Below, one piece after another: positions 8,672 to 19,065 of a stretch of 64,000 bases of DNA. Position numbers and translations under genes: made by a program. The stretch lies in NCBI RefSeq assembly GCF_023073355.1, contig NZ_JADPJI010000002.1, forward strand, positions 310,001 through 374,000, read 5' to 3'. Source of the DNA: Bradyrhizobium sp. 199. Lineage in GTDB: Bacteria; Pseudomonadota; Alphaproteobacteria; Rhizobiales; Xanthobacteraceae. Below the pieces are notes generated by a model, which was not told the DNA's origin, made no database searches, and saw nothing but the letters and a program-made list of their open reading frames with translations. How positions within the stretch are numbered: the stretch's first letter is position 1; the number at the start of each line of letters is the position of its first letter.

Positions 8672-9097
8672 TTACAGGGTGTGCAGGAAATCAACGATCG
8701 CGCTGATCTCCTGCTCGGTCAAAATCCGGTTCCGGCCGAACGGCGGCATCATGGTCTGCGGATTGCGCTTGGTCTCGTCGAAGATGATCGCGGTAAGCTC
8801 GTTGCGATCGGGATACTTGGTCTTGAGGTCCTTCAGTTCCGGCCCGATCGTTCCCGGCAGGTCGCCGCCTTTGATGGCGTGGCAGGTCAGGCAATTGCCC
8901 TTGCCACGGTCGAAAGCGAGCTTCTGGCCGTCGGCGACGGCGGATTGCGCCTGTGCCGCGCGGGCGAGGCCGGCGGCAATGGCCAGCAGGAGGAACAGCA
9001 CGGGCATCCGGGATAAGGCGGTCAAGGCGTCATTCCGAGGCGTTGTGGCGATGGTCGCGATCGCGGAAACAGGAGCGTTCCAAAGCACAAAGGACAT
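8672..9097 (-). CDS. soxX: SoxX, c-type cytochrome subunit of SoxXA
   Basis: From the chosen ATG this is a 141-residue exported monoheme cytochrome. A hydrophobic signal (MPVLFLLLAIAAGLARA) precedes the CLTCH heme motif (C69-H73) and the MPPFG segment that supplies the methionine ligand. With SoxA it forms the enzyme that starts thiosulfate oxidation on SoxY. The start is uncertain: an ATG at 9007 would begin directly at the signal peptide and may be the true one. It is the first gene of the sox operon, divergent from a methyltransferase gene across a 195-base region that must hold the sox promoter. No sox regulator lies in the window. Confidence 0.9.
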   Translation of the reverse strand: MSFVLWNAPVSAIATIATTPRNDALTALSRMPVLFLLLAIAAGLARAAQAQSAVADGQKLAFDRGKGNCLTCHAIKGGDLPGTIGPELKDLKTKYPDRNELTAIIFDETKRNPQTMMPPFGRNRILTEQEISAIVDFLHTL

Positions 9098-9292
9098 CGC
9101 CTGACAATCAGGACTATGTACGCGCCAAAATGGACTTAATATCTTCCGCATTGCAACTCACGGGACTATTTATTCGGCTGCCTTGGCCCAAAGAGAAAGA
9201 GTAAGGGCCATGGGCGCGGGCCGGCTGTTTCCAAGGCGTTTGGGCGCTCATCCTGTTTTCATCGTGTTCTCGTTTTTTCAAGGGGACCTCAC

Positions 9293-9967
9293 TTGGCTGA
9301 ATATGTCGTCGAATTTGGCAGGGACGGCGGACGGGTCGAGCCCGATGGGCGGCTCGATGCGCCGGCCTTCCATCGCAATCACGCGCCGCTCTGGGCGGCT
9401 CTGGAAAAGCATCTCACCGGCTGGACCGGCAACGTGGTCGAGCTCGGCAGCGGAACCGGCCAGCACGTGGTCCATTTCGCCCGCCACACGCCCGGCCTGA
9501 TCTGGTGGCCGAGCGACCTCAATCAACGCCATCTCAGGAGCATCGAGGCCTGGCGCGTGCATGCGGGCCTGCCGAACATCCGCTCACCCCTGCGGATTGA
9601 CCTCACCGATCCCGACTGGTGTCCGGAGATGAAAAGTGGGCAGGCGCCGGCAAGTCTTGCCGCCGTGTTCTGCGCCAATGTCATTCACATCGCGCCATGG
9701 GCCGTGGCCGAGGGCCTGTTCGCCGGCGCCGGCCGATACTTGCGCCCCGACGGCAAGCTGTTCCTCTATGGCCCCTTCAAGCGCGAGGGCAAGCACACCG
9801 CGCTCAGCAACGCGGTGTTCGATACCTCCTTGCGTGAAGGCAATCCCGATTGGGGCGTGCGCGACATCGGCGACGTCGAGGCGCTGGCGAAAGCTGCGGG
9901 TCTTCGGTTGATCGATACGATCGACATGCCCGCGAACAATCTGACGCTGGTGTTTGCGCGAGCTTGA
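9293..9967 (+). CDS. DUF938-family SAM-dependent methyltransferase
   Basis: The 224-residue cytosolic protein has the class I methyltransferase signature ELGSGTGQHVVHFAR (residues 50-64), which binds S-adenosylmethionine, followed by WWPSDLNQRHLRSIE and VFCANVIHIAPW. These are hallmarks of the DUF938 family, whose substrate is not established. The start is a TTG at 9293 preceded by a good AGGGGA seven bases upstream; no ATG offers a better choice. The gene diverges from the sox operon and has no obvious partner downstream. Confidence 0.85.
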   Translation: MAEYVVEFGRDGGRVEPDGRLDAPAFHRNHAPLWAALEKHLTGWTGNVVELGSGTGQHVVHFARHTPGLIWWPSDLNQRHLRSIEAWRVHAGLPNIRSPLRIDLTDPDWCPEMKSGQAPASLAAVFCANVIHIAPWAVAEGLFAGAGRYLRPDGKLFLYGPFKREGKHTALSNAVFDTSLREGNPDWGVRDIGDVEALAKAAGLRLIDTIDMPANNLTLVFARA

Positions 9968-10101
9968 ATTGATGCTGGCTTGAGCCAGGTGCACGCTGCG
10001 CAGTCGGTGCGCTCCCTCTCCGCAAGGCTCGCAAGGGCGGAGGGAATGAGAGAACGGTGCCGGCTTCACGTGATGCGATCAAGAGCTCGAAGCGGGCGCT
10101 G

Positions 10102-12171
10102 CTACAGTTCGCGGTCCCGCCACCCGATCTTCTCCTTCAAGAACCGGAAGCCGAGCACCTCGAAGCCGGCGCGTTCCTTGTTGTCCTTGCCGTAGCCGTG
10201 ACCGCCGGCTGCCGGCTCGTAGAACCAGGCCTCATAGCCCATCGCCTGCAGCTTGGCCGCCATCTTGCGCGCATGCCCGGGATGGACGCGGTCATCGCGC
10301 CGCGTGGTGGCGATCAGGATCGGCGGATAGGTCTGGCCAGCCTTCACATTGTGATAGGCCGAGTAGGTCTTCAGCCATTCCCATTCATCGGGCTTGTCGG
10401 GGTCGCCATATTCGGCGATCCAGCTCGCGCCTGCCAGCAGCTTGGTGTAGCGGCGCATGTCGATCAGTGGGATGGTGCAGAACAGCGCGCCGAAGCGTTC
10501 CGGGTAGCGCACCAGCATGTTGGTGATGAGGATACCGCCGTTCGATCCACCCTGGGCCGCGATGCGCTTCGGCTGCGTCACGCCGCGGCGCACGAGATCG
10601 GCCGCGACCGCGGCGAAGTCGTCATGCGAGAGCTTCTTGCCGGCGAGCCGTCCCGCGTCGTGCCAGCGCGTGCCGAACTCGCCGCCGCCGCGCAAATTCG
10701 CCTGCACCGTGGTGCCGCCGCGCTCCAGCCAGAGCTTGCCCAGCGATGAATTGTAATACGGCTTCACCGCAAGAGCGAAGCCGCCATAGGCGCTCATATA
10801 GACCGGCGCATCGCCGGTCTCGTTCGCCGGGCCGGTCTGGACGTAGGGAATGCGCTCGCCGTCGATCGAGACCGCCTCGTGCTGGGTCACTTTGAGGCCG
10901 TCGGCGGTGAACGTCTTTGGTGCCTGCTTCAGCACGACCGGGCTTGCGACGCCGCGTTCGAGCAGCAGCAGCGAGGGCGGCGTCAGCGGATCCTGCACAT
11001 TGGCGAGCAGATCGCCATTGCTCTCGGATGGGTGACGGTCGAGCGGCCAGACGTCGACGACACCGATCTCAGGCAGGCCGCGAAGCGTCTCGCGGCTCCA
11101 GCCGGCGGCGGACGGCGTGCAGACCTCAAAGTGCGGCCTGAGCTCGTCCAGGATCGACAGCACGAGCTTGCCGGCGGTCCAGAAAAAGCCCTGGACCGCC
11201 CGACGAGGTGCCGGCTCGAACAGAACGGCGAATTCGCGGCGGCCCGCCAGCAAGTCCGAGAGCCGGATGCCGAGCACGGTGTCCGCCTTGTGCATCTGCC
11301 CGGCCACGGACCAATCCTCGCGCGGCTTGATCGCGAGCCAGTCGCCATGGGCCTGCAGCTCGATGGCGGTGGGAATGTCAATCGTCGAGACGGGGCCGGT
11401 CTCGTCTCCGATCGAAACACTGTAATTGAAGAAGTCGAGCATCCGGCCGAACCAGATCGTGCGGTTTGGCGTCATGCGATCAATATGGCCATACGCGGCC
11501 ATGTCGTTCACGGAAGCTTCGAACAGCACGGCCGCTTGTTCAATAGATTGGCCGCGCCGCCACAGCCGCACGGTCCGTGCGTAGCCCGAGTTCGTGGCCA
11601 TGCCCTCGCCATGGGCGCTCAACAGCAGCAGCGTGTCGGCGTCGATCCAGTCTGCGCCGCCCTTTGCTTCCGGCAGCGTAAAACCATCCGCCACAAAACT
11701 CTTCGTAGCGAGGTCGAACTCGCGCAACGTCACGGCATCGCTGCCGCCGCGCGATAGGCTCAGCATGGCGCGTGAGCTTCCCGGCATCGTAGCGATCCCG
11801 CTGAGCAGCCAATCCTCACCTTCGCTCGCGGCGAGCTTGTCGATGTCCAGCATGGTCTCCCACGCAGGAGCAGCTTTGCGAAACTCCGTCAGCGTCGTCC
11901 GCCGCCACAGGCCGCGCGGGTTGGCGGCATCCTTCCAGAGATTATGCAGATCGGCGCCGCGCCGGCTGACATAGGGAATGTTGTCGGGGCGGTCGTAGAT
12001 CGCGGCGAGTATGTCGCGGTCGTGCTCGAAGGCTTTGCCTCCGAACGCCTGCAGCGTCAGTTGATTCTGACGCTCGACGAAGTCGAGCGCTTGCGTGCCC
12101 TCGATTTCCTCCAGCCAGCGCCAGGGATCGTCGTCGGGAGCGTTGAGCGTGGGCCTGTCGTCGACGGTCAT
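10102..12171 (-). CDS. Prolyl oligopeptidase family serine peptidase
   Basis: The 689-residue protein has an N-terminal seven-bladed beta-propeller (about residues 60-420) and a C-terminal alpha/beta-hydrolase domain. The catalytic triad is visible as Ser in GGSNGG, Asp in RRDDRVHP and His in GGHGYG. Such enzymes cut short peptides after proline inside the cell; the DPWRWLEEIEG opening is typical. No signal peptide is seen. ATG at 12171 is chosen because AAGGAGT precedes it; frame upstream of it is not protein-like. It stands alone, divergent from the next MFS gene. Confidence 0.93.
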   Translation of the reverse strand: MTVDDRPTLNAPDDDPWRWLEEIEGTQALDFVERQNQLTLQAFGGKAFEHDRDILAAIYDRPDNIPYVSRRGADLHNLWKDAANPRGLWRRTTLTEFRKAAPAWETMLDIDKLAASEGEDWLLSGIATMPGSSRAMLSLSRGGSDAVTLREFDLATKSFVADGFTLPEAKGGADWIDADTLLLLSAHGEGMATNSGYARTVRLWRRGQSIEQAAVLFEASVNDMAAYGHIDRMTPNRTIWFGRMLDFFNYSVSIGDETGPVSTIDIPTAIELQAHGDWLAIKPREDWSVAGQMHKADTVLGIRLSDLLAGRREFAVLFEPAPRRAVQGFFWTAGKLVLSILDELRPHFEVCTPSAAGWSRETLRGLPEIGVVDVWPLDRHPSESNGDLLANVQDPLTPPSLLLLERGVASPVVLKQAPKTFTADGLKVTQHEAVSIDGERIPYVQTGPANETGDAPVYMSAYGGFALAVKPYYNSSLGKLWLERGGTTVQANLRGGGEFGTRWHDAGRLAGKKLSHDDFAAVAADLVRRGVTQPKRIAAQGGSNGGILITNMLVRYPERFGALFCTIPLIDMRRYTKLLAGASWIAEYGDPDKPDEWEWLKTYSAYHNVKAGQTYPPILIATTRRDDRVHPGHARKMAAKLQAMGYEAWFYEPAAGGHGYGKDNKERAGFEVLGFRFLKEKIGWRDREL

Positions 12172-12372
12172 GAACGAAACTCCTTCAAATCGCGGCGGAT
12201 AGGATTTGATCGAGCGCAAGCCGTCAAGAGCGCGGCCCGCCATGATCCCTCCGATTGCGTCAGAGGCATGGCCTGCGCCCGTTTGCGCCGGTTGCCCGCC
12301 CTCCCGCACGCCTTCATAGTGCCGGGAATCAACAGGCCCTCGTGAGCCCCATGAAATTCCCTTCGGGCGGAA

Positions 12373-13626
12373 ATGCCGATGCTTGACGTGACTTCAGCCC
12401 ATGAGATCGCCGACGACGCACGCGCGCGTGCCAACGTGGTGCGCCTTGCTGCGGCGCAGGCGCTGACCGGCGCCAACTCGGCGGTGATTTTCGCCACCGG
12501 CTCGATCGTCGGCGCGACGCTCGCGCCCGACATGTCGCTCGCGACGGTGCCGCTGTCGATGTATGTCGTCGGGCTTGCTGCCGGCACGCTGCCGACCGGC
12601 GCGATCTCGCGTCGCTTCGGCCGTCGCTGGGCTTTCGTCATCGGCACCGGCTGCGGCGTCATCACCGGCGTGCTCGGCTCGTTCGCGATCCTGCACGGCT
12701 CGTTCGCGCTGTTCTGCATCGCGACCTTCCTCGGCGGCCTCTACGGCTCCGTGGCGCAGTCCTATCGCTTCGCCGCCGCCGACGGCGCCAGCGCGGCCTA
12801 CCGGCCCAAGGCGGTATCCTGGGTGATGGCGGGCGGCGTGTTCGCCGGCGTGCTCGGTCCGCAGCTCGTGCAGTGGACCATGGATGTCTGGCAGCCCTAC
12901 CTGTTCGCCTTCAGCTTCCTGGTCCAGGCCGCCGTGGCGCTGGTCGCCATGGGCATCGTCGCTGGCGTCGATATGCCGAGGCCCGCGCCGGCCGATCTGC
13001 ATGGCGGACGTCCCTTGCTCACCATCGTGACGCAGCCGCGCTTCATCGCCGCGGCGCTGTGCGGCATCATCTCCTATCCCATGATGAATCTGGTGATGAC
13101 TTCGGCGCCGCTCGCCATGAAGATGTGCGGTCTGTCCGTGTCCGATTCCAATTTCGGTATTCAATGGCACATCGTCGCGATGTATGGGCCGAGCTTCTTC
13201 ACAGGCGCGCTGATCGCCCGCTTCGGTGCGCCGAAGATCGTGGCGGCCGGCCTGCTGCTGGAAGCCGGCGCCGCCGGCATCGGCCTCTCCGGTCTCACGG
13301 CAATGCATTTCTGGGCGACGCTGGTCGTGCTCGGTGTCGGCTGGAATTTCTCCTTCATCGGCGCCTCCGCGCTGGTGCTGGAGACGCATCGGCCGCAGGA
13401 GCGCAACAAGGTTCAGGCCTTCAACGATTTCCTGGTGTTCGGGATGATGGCGATCGGCTCGTTCTCCTCGGGCCAGTTGCTCGCCAATTACGGCTGGTCG
13501 GCGGTGAACCTTGTGGTGTTCCCGCCGGTGCTGCTGGGCCTCGCCGTGCTCTCGCTCGTCTCCTGGGCCCGCCGCCGCAAGGCGCGGCCGGATGCGGCCC
13601 TGGGTGAGTTCCCGGACGCGGTCTAA
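12373..13626 (+). CDS. MFS transporter
   Basis: This 417-residue inner-membrane protein shows about twelve hydrophobic segments and the MFS loop signature RRFGRRWAF (residues 77-85) after helix 2. The N-terminal half has AAGTLPTGAISRRFGRR and FLGGLYGSVAQSYRFAAAD, like the group of MFS proteins annotated only as general transporters in rhizobia. No substrate can be inferred. A 201-base region separates it from the divergent peptidase gene, and repeats follow it. Confidence 0.85.
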   Translation: MPMLDVTSAHEIADDARARANVVRLAAAQALTGANSAVIFATGSIVGATLAPDMSLATVPLSMYVVGLAAGTLPTGAISRRFGRRWAFVIGTGCGVITGVLGSFAILHGSFALFCIATFLGGLYGSVAQSYRFAAADGASAAYRPKAVSWVMAGGVFAGVLGPQLVQWTMDVWQPYLFAFSFLVQAAVALVAMGIVAGVDMPRPAPADLHGGRPLLTIVTQPRFIAAALCGIISYPMMNLVMTSAPLAMKMCGLSVSDSNFGIQWHIVAMYGPSFFTGALIARFGAPKIVAAGLLLEAGAAGIGLSGLTAMHFWATLVVLGVGWNFSFIGASALVLETHRPQERNKVQAFNDFLVFGMMAIGSFSSGQLLANYGWSAVNLVVFPPVLLGLAVLSLVSWARRRKARPDAALGEFPDAV

Positions 13627-13628
13627 CC

Positions 13629-13673
13629 GCATGATCCCGAAAAGTGCGAAGCGGTTTTCGGGAAAGATCATGC
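13629..13673. repeat. GCATGATC...GATCATGC palindromic repeat, second copy
   Basis: GCATGATC at the left and GATCATGC at the right enclose an inner inverted repeat, CCCGAAAA and TTTTCGGG. The element is a diverged copy of the one at 2877-2926 and begins directly after the MFS stop codon, so it could also serve as a 3' stem-loop for that transcript. Confidence 0.65.
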
Positions 13674-13753
13674 GCATAAGTGGCAGGAGGCTGTCAGCAA
13701 CGTTGATGCTTCGATCGCCGTCGAAGTGATTTTCTGGTGAGGGCCAGTTAGAT

Positions 13754-13828
13754 GTCGTCAAGGCCGGGCTTGTCCCGGCCAGCCACGTCCTGGCGGCGTT
13801 GGTGGAATAACGTGGATGCCCGGGACAT
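13754..13828. repeat. GTC..GGCCGGGCTTGTCCCGGCC / CCCGGGAC intergenic repeat
   Basis: This belongs to a family also seen at 18931-19012 and 20966-21046. A GCCGGGC-TTGTCCCGGCC hairpin and an ACGTGGATGCCCGGGAC half are separated by about 30 bases. This copy is degenerate at its right end (GGGACATAGG). It shares the 279-base gap 13627-13905 with the preceding element; I see no gene there. Confidence 0.6.
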
Positions 13829-13905
13829 AGGCGAGCGGAAGTGACGCCGTCCTTCAAACGGCTATGCCAGGCATGACGGTTGGTCGAACAAGAGAAAAGC
13901 AGAAA

Positions 13906-15141
13906 ATGCTCGACAATCCTCAACATGCCCCGATCGACGAATCCTCCCTCGGCTACCAAGGCTGGCGCATCGTCGCGGTCTGCTTCCTGCTTGCGACCTT
14001 CGGCTGGGGGCTGGGCTTCTATGGCCAGAGCGTCTATGTCGCCGAACTCCAGCGCGCGCGGGGCTGGCCGGCCTCGCTGATCTCCGCAGGGACCACGTTC
14101 TTCTATCTGTTCGGCGCGCTGCTCGTCGTCTTCGTCGGCGAGGCCGTGCGAAAATATGGTCCGCGGCTCTGTCTGATTGCCGGCACGCTGGCGATGGCGG
14201 CAGCTAGCGTCGCGATCGGCGCGGTGCGCGAGCCGTGGCAGCTTTATCTCGCCAATGCGGTGCTCGCCTTCGGCTGGGCCGGCACCAGCCTCGCGATGAT
14301 TACCAACACCATCAGCCTGTGGTTCGACCACAAGCGCGGCATGGCGATCAGCCTCGCGCTGAACGGCGCCAGCTTTGGCGGCATCGTCGGCGTCCCGCTG
14401 CTGGTCATGCTGATCGGCCATATCGGCTTTGCCAGCGCGATGTATGCCGCCGCCGGCGCCATGCTGGTGCTGCTGGTGCCGGTGATCCTGCTTCTGGTCG
14501 GCCGGCCGCCGGATCATCACGGCTGGCACGCGTCGTCAAAGGCCAAACCGCAATCATCGACGGAAATTCGCGCGCAGGCGCTGCGCGATGTCGGCTTCCT
14601 CACGGTGACGATCGCGTTCGCACTGGTGCTGTTCGCGCAGGTCGGCTTCATCGTGCATCTGATCTCGTTCCTTGATCCTGTGATCGGCCGCGAGCGCGCC
14701 GCGGTTGCGGTCGCGGTACTGACGGCGATGGCGGTGGCCGGCCGCGTGCTGTTCTCGCTGGTGATCGACCGTCTCAACCAGCGGCTGGCATCCGCGCTGT
14801 CGTTCCTCAGCCAGGCGGCCGCGCTTCTCGTCGTCATCAATCTGCACAACGACTATGTGTTGATCGCGGCCTGCGCGGTGTTCGGCTTCTCGGTCGGCAA
14901 TCTCATCACGCTGCCGTCACTGATCGTGCAGCAGGAGTTCGACAGCACCTCGTTCGGCGTGCTGATCAGCCTGAACACCGCGATCAACCAGGTGACGTAT
15001 GCGTTCGGCCCCGGCGTCGTCGGAGCCTTGCGCGATTGGTCCGGCGGCTATTCGCTGCCGTTCTATCTCTGCATCGCGCTGGAGCTGGCGGCCGCGGCAC
15101 TGATCATGGTGCGGGGGAGGCCGCGAACGAAGGTCTCGTAG
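13906..15141 (+). CDS. MFS transporter, monocarboxylate/oxalate-antiporter-like
   Basis: The 411-residue membrane protein has a short cytosolic N-terminus and about twelve helices. It shows GWGLGFYGQSVYVAELQRARGW in the first helix-loop and SISLWFDHKRGMAISLALNGASFGG-like sequence (TISLWFDHKRGMA), which is typical of the OFA/monocarboxylate branch of MFS. It is likely to move an organic acid. ATG at 13906 (MLDNPQ) follows GAGAAAAGCAG; an ATG at 13864 would add 14 residues without a better ribosome site. Confidence 0.82.
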   Translation: MLDNPQHAPIDESSLGYQGWRIVAVCFLLATFGWGLGFYGQSVYVAELQRARGWPASLISAGTTFFYLFGALLVVFVGEAVRKYGPRLCLIAGTLAMAAASVAIGAVREPWQLYLANAVLAFGWAGTSLAMITNTISLWFDHKRGMAISLALNGASFGGIVGVPLLVMLIGHIGFASAMYAAAGAMLVLLVPVILLLVGRPPDHHGWHASSKAKPQSSTEIRAQALRDVGFLTVTIAFALVLFAQVGFIVHLISFLDPVIGRERAAVAVAVLTAMAVAGRVLFSLVIDRLNQRLASALSFLSQAAALLVVINLHNDYVLIAACAVFGFSVGNLITLPSLIVQQEFDSTSFGVLISLNTAINQVTYAFGPGVVGALRDWSGGYSLPFYLCIALELAAAALIMVRGRPRTKVS

Positions 15142-15148
15142 GGTGAGA

Positions 15149-15643
15149 TCACCCTTGCCGCTGCTTCAGCAACGCCTCCACATCCAGCCGCTTGGTGAAC
15201 ATCGCCAGCTTCCCATCCGGCCCGAACGGCCATTGCTCCCGTGGCTTGTCCCAATACAGCTCCACACCGTTCTGGTCGGGATCGGTTAAGTAAAGCGCCT
15301 CGCTGACACCGTGATCGCTGGCGCCATCCAGCGTAATGCCGGCCGTGAGCACCCGGTGCAGCGCGTCCGCCAGCGCTGGCCTGGTCGGATAGAGGATCGC
15401 GGTGTGATAGAGCCCGGTCGTTCCTGGCGGCGGCGGCGAGCCGCCCTTGCTCTCCCAGGTGTTGAGCCCGATGTGGTGATGATAGCCGCCGGCCGAGATG
15501 AAGGCCGCACCTGAGCCCATCTTCTGCATCAGCTCGAAGCCGAGCACGCCGCAATAGAATCCGAGCGCGCGATCGAGATCGGCGACCTTGAGGTGGACGT
15601 GGCCGATCCTCGTGCCGGCGGCGACGGCAGGGTTTTGCGACAT
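15149..15643 (-). CDS. VOC-family protein (catechol 2,3-dioxygenase-like fold)
   Basis: The protein is 164 residues long with two beta-alpha-beta-beta-beta repeats. Candidate metal ligands are His in GHVHLKVAD (about H17), His in LYHTAILYP and Glu in QNGVELYWDKP, which together form the usual His-His-Glu triad of vicinal-oxygen-chelate enzymes. The YHHHIGLNTW segment is shared with small CatE-like dioxygenases, so ring cleavage is possible but unproven. It converges with the MFS gene with only seven bases between stops. GGAGCACCACC precedes the ATG. Confidence 0.85.
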   Translation of the reverse strand: MSQNPAVAAGTRIGHVHLKVADLDRALGFYCGVLGFELMQKMGSGAAFISAGGYHHHIGLNTWESKGGSPPPPGTTGLYHTAILYPTRPALADALHRVLTAGITLDGASDHGVSEALYLTDPDQNGVELYWDKPREQWPFGPDGKLAMFTKRLDVEALLKQRQG

Positions 15644-15752
15644 GGTGGTGCTCCGTTGATGAACTCCACATAGGGCGGGCCTTGGGACAGTGCTATGGCC
15701 TGTCCCGAAACCCTGGGTTTCCTGATGCGCAATTGCGCATCAGGATGAGACA

Positions 15753-16298
15753 CTAAGCCAGCTCCCGCACCTCGCCTTCGGGCAGCTCGAACTCAAAGGT
15801 GTTCAGCGTCATCGAGACCATAGTGTAATAGCCGCAGAGCCCGATCACCTCGACCACGCCGCGCTCGCCGAGCAGCCTCACCGCCTCATCATAAAGGCCC
15901 TTCTCGACGCCGTGGCCCTCATGCAGCGATTTGGCGAGATCGTAGATCATCTTGCCTTTGGAATCGTCGAAGTCAGGCGTGCGGCGGTCGCGGATCGCGT
16001 CGATGATTTTAGGATCCATCCCGCCGGCAAGCGCGAGGCGCTTATGCGCGTACCATTCGTAATGCGCGGTCCAGTGCCGCGCCGTCACCAGGATCGCGAT
16101 CTCCGAAAGCTTTGCCGGGAAGATCGTGTCATAACGCATGACCTCGCCGAGCCGCGTGGCGTGGCGCGCCATATCCGGGCTGTTGAGCCAGGCCATCATC
16201 GGCGCGGGCGGCTTGCCGCGCTTGCCCGCAATCGACTCGTCATAGGTCTGGCGCTGGCTCTCGTTCATTTCGCCAGGCGAAAGAAGTTTCAGGCGCAT
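15753..16298 (-). CDS. Carboxymuconolactone decarboxylase (AhpD-like) family protein
   Basis: The 181-residue cytosolic protein belongs to the all-helical CMD/AhpD superfamily, with EIAILVTARHWTAHYEWYAHKRLAL (residues 66-90) as the conserved core. The cysteine pair of AhpD peroxidases is absent at this core, so it is not a peroxidase of that type. The His and Glu that remain fit a decarboxylase- or hydrolase-like member of unknown substrate. GAGGAAACGACC precedes the ATG at 16298. It diverges from a pair of acyl-CoA dehydrogenase genes, which suggests use in the same catabolic process. Confidence 0.85.
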   Translation of the reverse strand: MRLKLLSPGEMNESQRQTYDESIAGKRGKPPAPMMAWLNSPDMARHATRLGEVMRYDTIFPAKLSEIAILVTARHWTAHYEWYAHKRLALAGGMDPKIIDAIRDRRTPDFDDSKGKMIYDLAKSLHEGHGVEKGLYDEAVRLLGERGVVEVIGLCGYYTMVSMTLNTFEFELPEGEVRELA

Positions 16299-16436
16299 GG
16301 TCGTTTCCTCTTTGTTTTCAAGCTCGCCATGGCGCCGACTATAGCCGAATGCGGGCTCGCGGAAGTGGTTGAATTCCACGGGGCAATGGCCCAGAGTCGC
16401 GCCCAACAAGCCGATTTTGATTGATGGAAACGACCG

Positions 16437-17651
<1,215 letters not shown>

Positions 17652-17657
17652 CTCACC

Positions 17658-17735
17658 GTCGTTCCGGGGCGGTCCGCAGGACCGAACCCGGAACCTCGAG
17701 ATTCCGGGTTCACGCTTCGCGTGCCCCGGAATGAC
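17658..17735. repeat. GTCGTTCCGGGGC...GCCCCGGAATGAC intergenic repeat
   Basis: Terminal inverted arms GTCGTTCCGGGGC and GCCCCGGAATGAC surround an inner pair, CCCGGAACCTCGAGATTCCGGG. It lies between the two acyl-CoA dehydrogenase genes and could form a long stem in their shared transcript. A shorter relative is at 34189-34226. Confidence 0.65.
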
Positions 17736-17775
17736 AACAACAGACATGCATTCCGTCAGTTAGAGACCTTGCACC

Positions 17776-18915
17776 ATGGCCCTCGTCCTCACCGAAGAAC
17801 AATCGATGCTCCGCGACAGCGCGCGCGGGCTGATCAGCGACAAGGCGCCGGTGTCGCACCTGCGCCATTTGCGCGACAGCAAAGACCCCATCGGCTTCTC
17901 CAGAGAGTTTTGGCACTCCTTCGCCGAGATGGGCTTTGCCGGCCTGCTCGTGCCTGAGGAGTTCGGCGGCAGCGGGCTCGGCTATGTCGAAGCCGGTGTC
18001 GTCATGGAGGAGATCGGCCGCACCTTAATGCCGTCGCCTTTTCTTGCCACGTCAGTGGTCGCCGCTTCCGCGCTGAACCGAGGCGGCAATGCCGCGCAGA
18101 AATCGGAGTATCTGCCGAAGATCGCGAGCGGCTCGTTGCTCGCGACGCTGGCGGTCGACGAAGGCGCAAAGCATCGCCCGCTGCAGACCAGCTTGCAGGC
18201 CGTGCGCGCCGGCAACGGCTTCAAGCTCTCGGGCGCCAAGGCCCTGGTGGTGGACGGTCACGTCGCCGATCTCGTGATCGTTGCCGCGCGCACTGCCGGC
18301 TCGGCGGGGGAGCGCGACGGCTTGACGCTGTTCCTGGTCAACCCCAAGGCCAAGGGCGTCGCGATCGAACGCACCATCATGGTCGACGCACACAATGCGG
18401 CGCGGATCGAGCTCGCCAATGTGGAAGTCAATGCCGACAGTGTGCTCGGCGAAGTCGATCAGGGCGCCGCTCTGCTCGACGGCGTGCTCGACATCGGCCG
18501 CGGCGCGGTCGCCGCCGAAATGGTCGGCCTCAGCGAAGAAGTCTTCAATCGCACCGTCGAATACCTCAAGAACAGAAAGCAGTTCGGCAAGCTGATCGGC
18601 GAATTCCAGGCGCTGCAGCACCGCGCCGCCGAGCTCTATGTCGACATCGAGATCACCCGCGCCGCCACCATGAAGGCGCTGCAGGCGCTGGATGCGGACG
18701 TCACCAAGGCCGCCTCAAGCATCGCCGTGGCAAAGGCGCGCGCCGGCACCACCGCCACGCGCGCCGTGCAAGAAGGCGTGCAGATGCATGGCGGCATGGG
18801 CATGACCGACCAGTTCGACATCGGCTTCTTCATGAAGCGCGCACGGGTGTGCGAGGAACTGTTCGGCGATGCGAACTACCACACCGAGCAGCTGGCAAGG
18901 GCGCGGGGGTATTGA
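17776..18915 (+). CDS. Acyl-CoA dehydrogenase family protein (second of a pair)
   Basis: The 379-residue protein has the acyl-CoA dehydrogenase fold: LTEEQSMLRDSARGLI at the N-terminus, FAGLLVPEEFGGSGLGYVEAG (about 54-74) and QMHGGMGMTDQFDIGFFMKRA near the C-terminus. The middle domain lacks the usual TEPxAGSD flavin-contacting motif seen in its partner (here LATLAVDEGAKHRP). This fits a beta subunit that relies on the first protein, as in known heteromeric acyl-CoA dehydrogenases. Same direction as the first gene and probably co-transcribed. Confidence 0.88.
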   Translation: MALVLTEEQSMLRDSARGLISDKAPVSHLRHLRDSKDPIGFSREFWHSFAEMGFAGLLVPEEFGGSGLGYVEAGVVMEEIGRTLMPSPFLATSVVAASALNRGGNAAQKSEYLPKIASGSLLATLAVDEGAKHRPLQTSLQAVRAGNGFKLSGAKALVVDGHVADLVIVAARTAGSAGERDGLTLFLVNPKAKGVAIERTIMVDAHNAARIELANVEVNADSVLGEVDQGAALLDGVLDIGRGAVAAEMVGLSEEVFNRTVEYLKNRKQFGKLIGEFQALQHRAAELYVDIEITRAATMKALQALDADVTKAASSIAVAKARAGTTATRAVQEGVQMHGGMGMTDQFDIGFFMKRARVCEELFGDANYHTEQLARARGY

Positions 18916-18930
18916 GCAGTAACGCGAGCC

Positions 18931-19012
18931 GTCACGGCCGGGCTCGTCCCGGCCATCCACGTCCTCACGGTGCTCCATAAACGTGGATGCCCGGGACAAG
19001 CCCGGGCATGAC
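18931..19012. repeat. GTCACGGCCGGGC...GCCCGGGCATGAC intergenic repeat
   Basis: A palindromic repeat whose two halves each contain a hairpin (GGCCGGGC-TCG-TCCCGGCC and CCCGGGACAAGCCCGGG) joined by CACGT...ACGTGG. It lies between convergent genes, the second acyl-CoA dehydrogenase and the amino-acid binding protein, and may act as a terminator. Family members are at 13754-13828 and 20966-21046. Confidence 0.65.
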
Positions 19013-19065
19013 GGATTGAGAACGTGGCGCGGGCCTAAGCTCGCAATGACGCCGGTGGGACCGTC

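Noticed and set aside
12394-14529. Very long open frame on the minus strand (711 codons) across two MFS genes
   Set aside because: It runs antisense to two complete MFS transporters and is dominated by Arg, Asp, Glu and His, the usual shadow of GC-rich coding DNA.
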